Assembly: GCA_030609125.1 (NCBI GenBank)
Contig: JAUWCW010000124.1
Coordinates: 1 to 6,251, forward strand
From: JAUWCW01 sp030609125 [NCBI: Candidatus Rokuibacteriota bacterium]
GTDB lineage: Bacteria; JAUVQV01
Reading direction: 5' to 3'
Length of the DNA: 6,251 bases
In this document: piece after piece, positions 6,133-6,251 of the stretch
Layout: each line of letters opens with the position of its first letter
Position numbering within the stretch: position 1 is the stretch's first letter
Program-made: the position numbers and the translations under genes
Notes under the pieces: model-generated
Seen by the model: the letters and a program-made list of their open reading frames with translations, nothing else
The model's database searches: none
What the model was told of the DNA's origin: nothing

Positions 6133-6141
6133 CCCGGGTTA
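6130..6141 (+). other. 12-bp perfect palindrome at the hypF stop codon
   Basis: TAACCCGGGTTA is a perfect palindrome that includes the hypF TAA. It has no T-run and is too short to form a strong RNA hairpin with a normal loop, so it is not called as a terminator. It may be a protein-binding site or chance. No intrinsic terminator is visible between hypF and the next gene. Confidence 0.25.
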
Positions 6142-6181
6142 TTCATGAACGCCCGTCGCGAGAGCCAAAAGGGGGCGTGAG

Positions 6182-6251
6182 ATGGCAAGGGGCGATCCTG
6201 GTCGAAGGCAGTTCCACTTTTCCATCTGGTACTTTCTCATGGCCGTGCTTA
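6182..6251 (+). CDS. N-terminal start of a probable FtsH-like ATP-dependent zinc metalloprotease (partial)
   Basis: An ATG at 6182 preceded by GGGGG at 6171-6175 opens a frame that runs off the window after 23 codons. The peptide contains RRQFHFSIWYFLMAVL, a short basic lead followed by the start of a hydrophobic helix. The F-S-I-W-Y-F-L pattern is familiar from the first membrane segment of one branch of FtsH proteases, which degrade membrane and misfolded proteins. None of the AAA or HExxH region is in view, so the call depends on this N-terminal pattern alone. It starts 49 bases after hypF, with no visible terminator between them, and appears functionally unrelated to the hydrogenase genes. 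Confidence 0.5.
   Translation, partial: MARGDPGRRQFHFSIWYFLMAVL

Noticed and set aside
6145-6180. Eleven-codon ORF (ATG to TGA) between hypF and the FtsH-like gene, possibly a leader peptide.
   Set aside because: It has no ribosome binding site and no attenuator-like run of codons, and it overlaps the SD of the next gene; such short frames occur by chance.

Overview
This window is GC-rich and carries most of a membrane-bound periplasmic-type [NiFe] hydrogenase operon followed by its maturation genes. The layout matches what I recall of the Geobacter hyb operon (small subunit, HybA, HybB, then the large subunit HybL and the protease HybP), so a Desulfuromonadales/Geobacter-like bacterium is the most likely source. 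That placement comes from gene order and protein flavour, not from a search.

Layout, all genes on the + strand: the last codons of a probable HybB-type membrane subunit (1-75); the hydrogenase large subunit hybL (97-1809); the maturation endopeptidase hybP (1852-2382); then hypC (2448-2765), hypA (2803-3147), hypB (3144-3812) and hypF (3871-6132). The window ends in the first codons of a probable FtsH-like protease (6182-6251). There are no rRNA, tRNA or CRISPR features, and no stretch over 300 bases lacks a gene.

The main point is that hybL is interrupted by an in-frame UGA (286-288) exactly at the second cysteine of the N-terminal Ni-binding motif, giving R-F-C-G-V-U-T-T-V-H. A strong hairpin with the properties of a bacterial SECIS element starts one nucleotide later (290-325). 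I therefore read the gene as one 570-residue selenoprotein with Sec64. Well-known [NiFeSe] hydrogenases carry Sec in the C-terminal DPxxxC motif. Here that motif keeps both cysteines (Cys549, Cys552), so the selenium would sit on the N-terminal, bridging ligand position. An automated annotation would split the gene into a 63-residue fragment and a 498-residue ORF.

The genes work together as follows. HypF (carbamoyl phosphate to thiocarboxamide, on the way to cyanide) and HypC serve Fe(CN)2CO assembly. HypA and HypB insert nickel. HybP then removes the C-terminal tail of HybL after His555. HypD and HypE are not in the window and must be encoded elsewhere. Two further non-coding structures stand out: a perfect 13-bp hairpin that places the hybP Shine-Dalgarno in its loop and the start codon in its stem (1828-1861), and a REP/BIME-like pair of G5-CAGT palindromes between hypB and hypF (3820-3861).
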